From assembly GCA_017457545.1 (NCBI GenBank), contig JAFTHF010000301.1, forward strand, positions 1 through 5,661: a stretch of 5,661 nt of DNA. Direction: 5' to 3'. A program made the position numbers and the translations under genes. The notes beneath the pieces were generated by a model. It saw only the letters and a list, made by a program, of their open reading frames with translations. It was not told the DNA's origin and made no database searches. Origin of the DNA: Clostridia bacterium. GTDB taxonomy: Bacteria > Bacillota_A > Clostridia > Oscillospirales > CAG-272. This document shows, piece by piece, positions 1 to 5,661 of the stretch (positions are counted from its first letter, which is position 1; every line of letters begins with the position of its first letter).

Positions 1-2169
1 ACACAGGATGAGCTTTTGTACAGAGAGTTCGTTTATGAAAGCTATCTTCATATAGACGATGAAACCGAGGAATATATGAAGTCCATTATTGACAAAGAGG
101 GCTTCAGCAAGGATGACGGTGATATTGTAGCTAAGGTAGCATCATATATTCAAAATGCAGCAAAATATAATCTTAAATATAATAAGGCACTTGATAATGA
201 GGACAATAAGGTAATAGCCTTTCTTGAAACATATAAGGAAGGAATTTGTCAGCATTATGCATCAGCAGCCACACTTCTTTTCCGTTCACTTGGCATTCCT
301 GCCAGATACACAGTAGGATATTCCGCAAGTACGACAGCTGATACCTGGGCTGAGGTAACCTCAAAGCAGGCTCACGCATGGACAGAGGTTTATATTGACG
401 GTATCGGTTGGATAGCGGTTGAGGTAACAGGCAGCTCATCTGCCGATGAGGAGGATAAGGAAGATGGCGAGGGAGAGGGTAATCCTGAAAATGAAACTGA
501 GAAAAACGGAACTCAGATTTCAGGTCCCGATGCCAATATGGAGATTATACCAATGCTTCGCATCAAATCGGATGCAAGCGGTACAGTATATCTTCGCAAT
601 ATGAATTACGGTGATTATACAGGCAAGGGCTGGACAGAGGCAGTAACCTACAACAAGCTTCTTGATGAGGTATACAGCATGAATTACCTTGCAAGCATTG
701 CTATTGCAAATAACGGTGGAAAGAGTATAGCCCTGTCAATAGAGGAAATAGAGGAATGTCCGTATCTTTTGCCTTATTTCACCTCTCTTGAAAGGCATAT
801 CTATGATATTCAGATAAGCGATACCGTTTATAGTGGCTCGGAGAATGCTTATTCGATGTATTACTATGACTACGTGGGATACGGAGAGCATATTAAGGGC
901 AGCTTGGGCGAATATGCAGATGATGAGCTTGAATATAGAAAATTTGTATATTCCAAGTATCTTACCATTGATGACGGAACAAAGGCATATTTTGACGGTG
1001 TTATTGAGAAAACAGGCTTTTCAAAGGATGATGATAATATTATCGAAAATGTAGCTGAATATATAAGAAACTCTGCACATTACAGCTTGAAATATGACAG
1101 AGGGCTTGACAGCGAGGATAATATTGTAATAGCCTTTCTTGATAAGTATAAGGAGGGCATATGTCAGCATTATGCCTCAGCCGGCGTTATGTTTTACAGA
1201 GCCCTTGGAATTCCTGCAAGATACGTAACAGGCTTTATGGCTAATGCCGTAGAGGGTCAGTGGGCGGAGGTTTCCAATATGCAGGCACACGCATGGGTGG
1301 AAATCTATATAGATGAGATAGGCTGGATGCCCGTTGAGGTAACAGGCAGCGGAGATGGCTTCAGCAGTGAAGGTGGCTATGCTCAGGAGAACAAAAACCT
1401 AATTAACGTTCGTCCTGTCAATGTGTATAAAAAGTACGATGGCAAGGCTCTTGTCGCAACAAATGAAATAGTAGGCTTAGAGGCCCTTATAAAAGAGGGA
1501 TACACATATGAGGCGAAGGTCAACGGCGAGAGGACAGAGCTTGGAATTACAAATAGTACAATTGAATCCCTGATAATTTACGATAAAAACGGTCAGGATG
1601 TAACTGAGCTTTTCGAGCTTAAATTCAACACGGGTAAGGTTCAGGTATATATTTCCGAGCTTACAGTTTCCACAGGCTCTTTAGAGACAGTATACGACGG
1701 CTTTGAGCACACCTCTGAGGAGTGCAGCTATGAGGGAGAGCTTTCCTACGGTCATAAGGTTTCAAAGCTTGTTACCACAGGAAAAGCATTGTATGTTGGA
1801 ATCGGTATAAACACCTATAATATAACTGTTTGCGATGAAAACGGAGCCGATGTTACAAGCTTTTATAAGATTAACTCAAAGTATGGCACTCTCAAGGTAA
1901 CAGAGAGGGAGATACATATAGTAGCTAACTCAGATACAAAGGAATATGACGGAGAGCCTCTTGTAAACAGTGGCTATAGCTTGGACGGAGAGCTTGGAGA
2001 GAAGAATTTTATAGAAATAGAAATAAAGGGCTCACAAACCAAGATAGGTAAGAGTGAAAATTCAATTAAATCAGTTAAAATTGTTAACGTACTTAACAAG
2101 GACGTTACAGCTAATTACAAGATAACATATGAAAACGGAGTTCTTTTTGTAACTCCCAAGAAAAAATAA
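1..2169 (+). CDS. Tandem transglutaminase-like domain protein with C-terminal MBG/YDG repeats (5' end missing)
   Basis: The reading frame is open from the first base of the window and stops at TAA 2167-2169, giving 722 visible residues; the true start is upstream. Layout by visible residue: transglutaminase core 1 (about 35-144), an acidic Glu/Asp/Gly linker (about 146-180), a beta-rich domain with the motif YLRNMNYGDYTGKGW (about 181-306), transglutaminase core 2 (about 340-449), then three MBG/YDG repeats (468-719) and a Lys-rich end. Core 1 has Cys83 in EGICQHYA and His125 in QAHAW; core 2 has Cys388 and His430 in the same motifs. IPARY and the W..VEVTGS strand are also family hallmarks. 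The position that is normally Asp in the triad is Glu141 and Glu446. The family catalyses Cys-dependent acyl transfer or amide hydrolysis; the substrate here is unknown. Any signal peptide would lie upstream. No LPxTG motif or C-terminal membrane segment is present. Family assignment is firm; enzymatic activity is inferred. Confidence 0.93.
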   Translation, partial: TQDELLYREFVYESYLHIDDETEEYMKSIIDKEGFSKDDGDIVAKVASYIQNAAKYNLKYNKALDNEDNKVIAFLETYKEGICQHYASAATLLFRSLGIPARYTVGYSASTTADTWAEVTSKQAHAWTEVYIDGIGWIAVEVTGSSSADEEDKEDGEGEGNPENETEKNGTQISGPDANMEIIPMLRIKSDASGTVYLRNMNYGDYTGKGWTEAVTYNKLLDEVYSMNYLASIAIANNGGKSIALSIEEIEECPYLLPYFTSLERHIYDIQISDTVYSGSENAYSMYYYDYVGYGEHIKGSLGEYADDELEYRKFVYSKYLTIDDGTKAYFDGVIEKTGFSKDDDNIIENVAEYIRNSAHYSLKYDRGLDSEDNIVIAFLDKYKEGICQHYASAGVMFYRALGIPARYVTGFMANAVEGQWAEVSNMQAHAWVEIYIDEIGWMPVEVTGSGDGFSSEGGYAQENKNLINVRPVNVYKKYDGKALVATNEIVGLEALIKEGYTYEAKVNGERTELGITNSTIESLIIYDKNGQDVTELFELKFNTGKVQVYISELTVSTGSLETVYDGFEHTSEECSYEGELSYGHKVSKLVTTGKALYVGIGINTYNITVCDENGADVTSFYKINSKYGTLKVTEREIHIVANSDTKEYDGEPLVNSGYSLDGELGEKNFIEIEIKGSQTKIGKSENSIKSVKIVNVLNKDVTANYKITYENGVLFVTPKKK
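100..432 (+). other. Transglutaminase-like core domain, copy 1
   Basis: Protein domain within the first gene. The nucleophile Cys codon is at 247-249 (EGICQHYASA), followed by the helix and LGIPARYTVGY. The His codon is at 373-375 (QAHAWTEVYID), and the third triad position at 421-423 is Glu rather than the usual Asp (GWIAVEVTGS). The order and spacing fit the bacterial Transglut_core fold. The preceding sequence up to the left edge (DELLYREFVYESYL) matches the lead-in of copy 2, so the missing 5' part probably also contains a copy of the beta-rich domain that precedes copy 2. Confidence 0.9.
541..918 (+). other. Beta-rich domain between the two transglutaminase cores
   Basis: This is the segment from MEIIPMLRI to LGEYA. 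It includes YLRNMNYGDYTGKGW and the CPYLLPYF motif, and lies just before core 2. Similar segments with a YLR...Y.GKGW pattern commonly precede the catalytic core in exported bacterial transglutaminase-like proteins, so I read it as an accessory domain forming one unit with core 2. It follows an acidic, low-complexity linker (436-540) rich in Glu, Asp, Gly and Asn that probably separates the two units flexibly. Its function is unknown. Confidence 0.55.
1015..1347 (+). other. Transglutaminase-like core domain, copy 2
   Basis: Second copy in the same protein, displaced by exactly 915 bases from copy 1 at every landmark checked: the DEL lead-in (7 and 922), Cys (247 and 1162), His (373 and 1288) and Glu (421 and 1336). 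The Cys and His motifs are nearly identical in protein (EGICQHYASA, QAHAW). By eye the DNA has drifted at many third positions and some others, so this is an old duplication held by selection rather than a recent one. The substrate-facing stretch between IPARY and the His motif differs most (SASTTADT against MANAVEGQ), leaving room for different specificities. Confidence 0.9.
1402..2157 (+). repeat. Three MBG/YDG-type protein repeats in the transglutaminase-like protein
   Basis: These are tandem repeats at the protein level, about 1402-1659, 1660-1908 and 1909-2157. The Tyr-Asp-Gly core codons are at 1435, 1693 and 1945, giving periods of 258 and 252 bases. Each unit ends with a pattern such as GADVTSFYKI...YGTLKVT or KDVTANYKITYENGVLFVT. 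They are the same family as the long array in the next gene and probably form Ig-like beta-sandwich modules. The third unit is followed only by a few residues (PKKK) and the stop codon. Confidence 0.85.
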
Positions 2170-2184
2170 AGAAAGCAGAGAAAT
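2170..2184 (+). promoter_or_regulatory. 15-base intergenic gap with a weak purine-rich ribosome binding site
   Basis: Between TAA (2167-2169) and ATG 2185 lies AGAAAGCAGAGAAAT, which is purine-rich but lacks a good AGGAGG core. There is no room for a terminator or promoter, so the two genes are almost certainly co-transcribed. The downstream gene may depend partly on translational coupling with ribosomes finishing the upstream gene. Confidence 0.4.
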
Positions 2185-2307
2185 ATGCAGTACGGAAAAT
2201 ATTACAAAAGAATATCTTTTATTGCTAATATTCTTAAAACGATCAAGCGTTTTCGCGTGTTGATCATTTCTGTCGTGTCTGTTTGTCTGGCATTAACATC
2301 AGGTTAT
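2185..2307 (+). other. Signal peptide or signal-anchor segment of the repeat protein
   Basis: The first 24 residues contain eight Lys/Arg and no acidic residue. They are followed by about 15 strongly hydrophobic residues (25-39) and then SGYLGIQG, where the polar, acidic mature region begins. This is the layout of a Sec-type export signal with a long basic n-region. No clear Ala-x-Ala cleavage site is visible, so retention as an N-terminal membrane anchor is possible. The presence of an export signal here also shows that this is a genuine gene start and not a continuation of the upstream protein. Confidence 0.75.
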
Positions 2308-5300
2308 CTTGGAATACAGGGTCATGTTTACGACGAGGTAGAATGTCCTACATCCCTTACATACGGTGAGGAATTTGTTTATGAGGCAGGGGCTGTGTTT
2401 GAGGGAGTAGCCTATCAATTCTCACAGGATGCAGACTTTGCCAGCTTTTCAACCTCTGCTCCCATATATCCCGGTACGTATTATGTAAGAGCAGTATCGG
2501 AGTCATCCTTCGGTAATCCAAGGTACGGTGATGTACACAGCTTTACTGTGTTACCAAGGGTCCTTGATGTAAGGGTAGAGCAGCAAACCGTTATGTACGG
2601 AGAATTACCTAGCGTGTCAGCAGATTTGTTAAACGGGGATAAGATCTCTTGCAGCCAGTTCGCATATGACGATATATCTCTTGAGAAGACAAATATTGCA
2701 GCGGTAGCATCTTCGGTAGTGATTACAAACTCTGCAGGTGAGGATATTACATATGCGTATACAATAAATCCTGTTAAGAGCGAGATTACCTTTAATAAAA
2801 GGAGTATTACCATTACCGTTGAGGACGCAGACCAAATCTACAACGGCCTACCCTTTAAGCACGAGGTATATGAGCTTACAGCAGGTACACTTGCAAATAA
2901 TGGCACGGACATTTTGGTAGGTACATTTAAGGATTACATTACAGATGTGGGTGAAAAGGACAATATGCCTACATTTGCTGTGCTTACTAAGGACAACATA
3001 GACGTTTCCATTCATTACGATATAAATGTAGTAGAGGGAACACTTACAGTAAACAAGCGTCCTGTCAGAATAGATGTTTCCGACAAGGAGTTTGTTTATG
3101 ACGGCAAGGAGCACTCTAACAAGGAATTTACCGTAAATGAGGAAACTCCTCTTGTGGATGGACACAAGGCAGAGATAAACACTCATACAAATGTAGTGAA
3201 TAGTGGCAAGGTGAAAAATCTTCTCACTTTTAAGATTTCAGACAGCGACGGTAATGATAAGACAGATAATTACTCCATATTTGTATCCGAAGCATATATT
3301 ACGGTGTTAAAGAGACAAATCTCTGTAACATCTAAGGATGGCGAATGGGTATATGACGGAGAAAGCCACGGTATGCCGGAGTTCGATATTACCTCTGACA
3401 CCAAGCTGGCAGAGGGCGACAGTGCCGAGGCTACAGATAATACTCAAATTACTGATGTAAACAGTGAAAAGACAGAAAATATGCTATCACTTGTTATTAA
3501 GAACGGAGATGGCGAGGATGTTACATCGAATTATGAAATTACTTATACATACGGTGAGCTTACTGTTACACCTAAGCCTATCGAGATTATTACAAATGAC
3601 AAAGTATTTGTGTATAACGGTAAGGCGCAGACAGATAAGGGATACACAGTAAGTGATAAAACACCTTTTGTTAGCGGTCATGAATCATCTGTTGATACCT
3701 ACACAACAGTTACAAATGTTAGTGAGGGTGAGGTAGATAATATAATAACCTTAACGGTTAAGGATGGCGACAGAGATGTTACAGCTAACTACGATATATC
3801 TATTTCCAATATAGGAAAGCTTAAGGTTACGCCCTTAAGTGTTACTCTTGCTCCAAATCCTGAGACAAAGGTTTATGACGGAACAGACCTTTATGCAAGC
3901 AGCATAGATTGCAGCGAGCTTGCAAACGGTCAAACTGCCACAGCAGAGCTTGTAGGCTCTCAGAAGAATGTGGGAACCTCAGCATCTGCAATAGTAGACG
4001 GAACCCTTGTTATTATGGACGGTGAAAGCACAGTAGAGCTTGAAAACTACGTTATTACCTATAAGGGCTCTACTCTTACAGTAACAAAAAGATATATTAA
4101 GATAGCAACAGGGTCTAATGAATGGACTTATGATGATAGCTATCATGAATGTAGGGAGCATAACCTTACAGATAACACAACTCTTGGCTTTAACCATACA
4201 ACAGAGGTTAAGACAGTAGAGACAAGGGTTAAAAATGTTTCGGACGGTCCGACGGAAAACAGGCTTGTAATCATTGTTAAGGATGAAAATGGCGAGGACG
4301 TGTCTGAAAACTATGATATAAGCTACACATACGGTACCCTTGTAATTGATTGTCGCAGGATAGAAATTACATCCGAAGACCAAAGCTGGGTATATGATGA
4401 TATAATTCACTTCCATAAGGGATTTGATGTTACATCAGAAATAGCTCTTGTAGACGGACATAAGGCTGAGATTGATACATATACCGAAATCAAATATGCT
4501 ACAGAGGGAATAAAGGACAATGAGCTTACCGCTGTTATAAAAGGTAAAAACAACGAGGACGTGTCTGAAAACTATATTATTTCCTACAAATACGGTGAGC
4601 TTGAAATACTTAAGCGCCCTGTTTCTGTAAGCACTGAAACGGACAAATGGATATATGACGGCAAGACCCATTCAAGAAGCGATTATACCATTTCCGATAC
4701 CACCCCATTAATTGATGGTCACCTTTCCTATTTGATATACGAGGAGACCGTTACAGAGGTGAAGGAAGGAAATAAGGAAAACAAGGTTGAACGTGCTATT
4801 GACGATGAAACCGGCTATGATGTAACCGAAAACTACGATATTTCATATTCATACGGTACAATAAGCATATTACCCTATGAAATTACCCTTACAACCTCAG
4901 ATGGCACTTGGGTGTATAACGGAGAAGAGCATAAAAGCATGCTCGTTATTCCAAGTAGGGACTTAATTGCTAATCAGTATATACATTATATTGATTCAAC
5001 CGGTGTTACAACAGTATGGGATAGCGGTGTAGACAATGAGGTGCAGCTAAAGATTCTTGAAAACGAAACAGAATATGACGTAACCTCAAATTACGACATA
5101 ACCTTTGTATACGGTACCTTGAATATTACACCCCGTCCAATACACCTTTTGACAGATAATAAGACATGGGAATATGATTCACTATCTCATTCTTATCAGC
5201 ATTATACATTTATAAGTGCTTTTGCTCTTGCATACGGCGACACTATTGAGGTTGTAACCTATGCAGAAATTACCGAAATAGGAAGCAAGGCAAACGAGTT

Positions 5301-5661
5301 GACTGTTAAGATAATGAACGGAGATAAGGATTACAGCGATAACTATAGCATCGCCTATTCGTACGGACAGCTTGAAATAACAAAGAGAAATGTATATGTT
5401 ACGGCAGGATCTGACACAAGAGAATATGACGGTACGCCATTTACATGCGAGAAATACGATGTTGAAAATCTTCTCTCATTCCATATTCTCACAGCAGAAA
5501 CAACAGGTGAAATTACAGATGTTGGAACAGCTGATAATTCAATTGTTGAGGGAAGCGTTAAGATAACTACAGCCGACGGTACTGATGCAAGTCAGTATTA
5601 TGAAATTCACACATATAAGGGAACTCTTGAAATTGTTCCGAGACCTATAGATGTTACAGCA
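2185..5661 (+). CDS. Giant MBG/YDG-repeat surface protein with N-terminal signal/anchor segment (3' end missing)
   Basis: I translated this frame codon by codon. It is open from ATG 2185 to the right edge: 1159 residues and no stop. Residues 1-24 are rich in Lys/Arg (KRISF, KTIKRFR). Residues 25-39 are hydrophobic (VLIISVVSVCLALTS), consistent with a signal peptide or signal anchor; I cannot fix a cleavage site. Residues about 53-125 form an Ig-like domain with the motif YPGTYYVRAVS. Residues about 126-206 are an MBG-type domain with VMYGELP. From residue 207 there are eleven repeats of about 84-88 residues and the start of a twelfth. A repeat typically carries (W/F)(V/I)Y(D/N)G near its start and DVT.NY.I.Y.YG.L near its end. 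No catalytic domain is seen. Such arrays normally form extended stalks or adhesin-like fibres outside the cell; that role is inferred. ATG 2185 is preferred as start because it keeps the whole basic and hydrophobic leader. The C-terminus, with any wall anchor or further domain, is outside the window. Confidence 0.92.
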   Translation, partial: MQYGKYYKRISFIANILKTIKRFRVLIISVVSVCLALTSGYLGIQGHVYDEVECPTSLTYGEEFVYEAGAVFEGVAYQFSQDADFASFSTSAPIYPGTYYVRAVSESSFGNPRYGDVHSFTVLPRVLDVRVEQQTVMYGELPSVSADLLNGDKISCSQFAYDDISLEKTNIAAVASSVVITNSAGEDITYAYTINPVKSEITFNKRSITITVEDADQIYNGLPFKHEVYELTAGTLANNGTDILVGTFKDYITDVGEKDNMPTFAVLTKDNIDVSIHYDINVVEGTLTVNKRPVRIDVSDKEFVYDGKEHSNKEFTVNEETPLVDGHKAEINTHTNVVNSGKVKNLLTFKISDSDGNDKTDNYSIFVSEAYITVLKRQISVTSKDGEWVYDGESHGMPEFDITSDTKLAEGDSAEATDNTQITDVNSEKTENMLSLVIKNGDGEDVTSNYEITYTYGELTVTPKPIEIITNDKVFVYNGKAQTDKGYTVSDKTPFVSGHESSVDTYTTVTNVSEGEVDNIITLTVKDGDRDVTANYDISISNIGKLKVTPLSVTLAPNPETKVYDGTDLYASSIDCSELANGQTATAELVGSQKNVGTSASAIVDGTLVIMDGESTVELENYVITYKGSTLTVTKRYIKIATGSNEWTYDDSYHECREHNLTDNTTLGFNHTTEVKTVETRVKNVSDGPTENRLVIIVKDENGEDVSENYDISYTYGTLVIDCRRIEITSEDQSWVYDDIIHFHKGFDVTSEIALVDGHKAEIDTYTEIKYATEGIKDNELTAVIKGKNNEDVSENYIISYKYGELEILKRPVSVSTETDKWIYDGKTHSRSDYTISDTTPLIDGHLSYLIYEETVTEVKEGNKENKVERAIDDETGYDVTENYDISYSYGTISILPYEITLTTSDGTWVYNGEEHKSMLVIPSRDLIANQYIHYIDSTGVTTVWDSGVDNEVQLKILENETEYDVTSNYDITFVYGTLNITPRPIHLLTDNKTWEYDSLSHSYQHYTFISAFALAYGDTIEVVTYAEITEIGSKANELTVKIMNGDKDYSDNYSIAYSYGQLEITKRNVYVTAGSDTREYDGTPFTCEKYDVENLLSFHILTAETTGEITDVGTADNSIVEGSVKITTADGTDASQYYEIHTYKGTLEIVPRPIDVTA
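2241..2265 (+). other. Possible small hairpin in the leader-coding region of the repeat protein
   Basis: GATCAAGCG (2241-2249), a TTTT loop, then CGC, an unpaired GTG, and TTGATC (2260-2265) can pair as nine base pairs with a three-base bulge. It lies 56 bases after the start codon, inside the codons for the basic and hydrophobic leader. It may be chance; it is not followed by a T-run and is not a terminator. Confidence 0.25.
2341..2802 (+). other. N-terminal Ig-like and MBG-type domains of the repeat protein
   Basis: The first part (2341-2559) runs from ECPTSLTYGEEF through YPGTYYVRAVS to HSFTVLPR. The GTY(Y/K)VRAV strand is typical of small Ig-like domains found ahead of MBG arrays. The second part (2560-2802) carries VMYGELP, LLNGDKI and AGEDITYAYTI, which resembles the MBG type with a Tyr-Gly-Glu/Asp core in place of Tyr-Asp-Gly. 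Both sit between the leader and the regular array and may be a distinct cap or base for the stalk. Confidence 0.65.
2803..5661 (+). repeat. Array of eleven complete MBG/YDG-type repeats plus the start of a twelfth
   Basis: Approximate unit starts are 2803, 3061, 3316, 3577, 3835, 4093, 4357, 4618, 4879, 5137, 5389 and 5644 (cut by the window edge). The core tripeptide codons begin at 2839 (YNG), 3097 (YDG), 3352 (YDG), 3613 (YNG), 3874 (YDG), 4129 (YDD), 4393 (YDD), 4654 (YDG), 4915 (YNG), 5173 (YDS) and 5425 (YDG). Spacing is 252-264 bases and always a multiple of three. Several units have Trp two residues before the core Tyr (EWVYDG, SWVYDD, KWIYDG, TWVYNG). Units often join through a basic Lys-Arg pair (NKR, LKR, TKR). 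Protein similarity is clear but the DNA has diverged, so this is a mature array. The likely structure is a rigid string of Ig-like domains. Confidence 0.9.

Noticed and set aside
16..18. TTG at 16, with an AGGATGAG-like stretch before it, as the start of the transglutaminase-like gene.
   Set aside because: The frame is open back to base 1, and the residues before this TTG (DEL) match the lead-in of the second copy at 922-930. The position is therefore inside a domain unit and the gene begins upstream.
833..1054. Plus-strand open frames in other frames at 833-1054 and 3464-3652.
   Set aside because: They overlap conserved parts of the two main genes, and their translations show no domain or export signal.
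2167..2187. The stop at 2167 as a sequencing error or nonsense mutation splitting a single gene, since both genes are in the same frame.
   Set aside because: The second gene has its own basic and hydrophobic export leader directly after its ATG. This would make no sense inside a single exported protein, so two genes are the better reading.
2284..2286. Cysteine in the hydrophobic leader (SVVSVCLAL) as a lipoprotein attachment site.
   Set aside because: The residue before the Cys is Val, whereas a lipobox needs a small residue there (Gly, Ala or Ser). The Cys also lies in the middle of the hydrophobic core.
3979..4416. Minus-strand open frame of 145 codons, and shorter minus-strand frames at 173-439, 2481-2813, 2629-2835, 2848-3186, 3487-3681 and 4435-4671.
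   Set aside because: All lie opposite well-supported repeat or catalytic-domain codons. Their Cys-, Ile- and Tyr-rich translations look like antisense readings of the coding strand and match no family I recognise.
2803..5661. The regular 252-264 base periodicity as a CRISPR array or non-coding satellite repeat.
   Set aside because: The spacing is always a multiple of three, the frame stays open throughout, and similarity is stronger in protein than in DNA. It is a protein-domain repeat.

Overview
The window holds parts of two large genes on the + strand. They lie 15 bases apart, and each runs off one edge of the window. The base composition is moderately AT-rich, with free use of AGA/AGG and ATA codons. 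Together with the protein families, this suggests an anaerobic Gram-positive Firmicute, most likely a gut-type clostridium (Lachnospiraceae or Oscillospiraceae). That assignment is inferred from family style; the window has no phylogenetic marker.

Positions 1-2169 are the 3' part of a gene for an exported-looking protein with two transglutaminase-like (papain-fold) domains in tandem. Each has a visible Cys and His of the catalytic triad. The two copies are offset by exactly 915 bases (305 codons). They are followed by three repeats of about 84-86 residues of the MBG/YDG type (beta-sandwich, Ig-like modules built around a Tyr-Asp-Gly core). The protein ends directly after the third repeat with a short lysine-rich tail, and no sortase motif or membrane anchor is visible.

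Positions 2185-5661 are the 5' part of a second gene, open for 1159 codons to the right edge without a stop. It begins with a positively charged stretch and one hydrophobic segment (signal peptide or signal anchor). An N-terminal Ig-like domain and an MBG-type domain follow, then eleven complete repeats of the same YDG family and the start of a twelfth. The product is a long, fibre-like cell-surface or secreted protein.

The tight spacing, shared orientation and shared repeat family suggest one operon encoding a partner pair: a transglutaminase-like protein and a long repetitive surface protein. One reading is that the enzyme processes or cross-links the fibre, or that the shared repeats bring the two together at the cell surface. 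Nothing in the sequence proves this. I see no RNA genes, mobile elements, CRISPR arrays or transcription terminators. Minus-strand reading frames in the window are by-products of the repeat-rich coding sequence.
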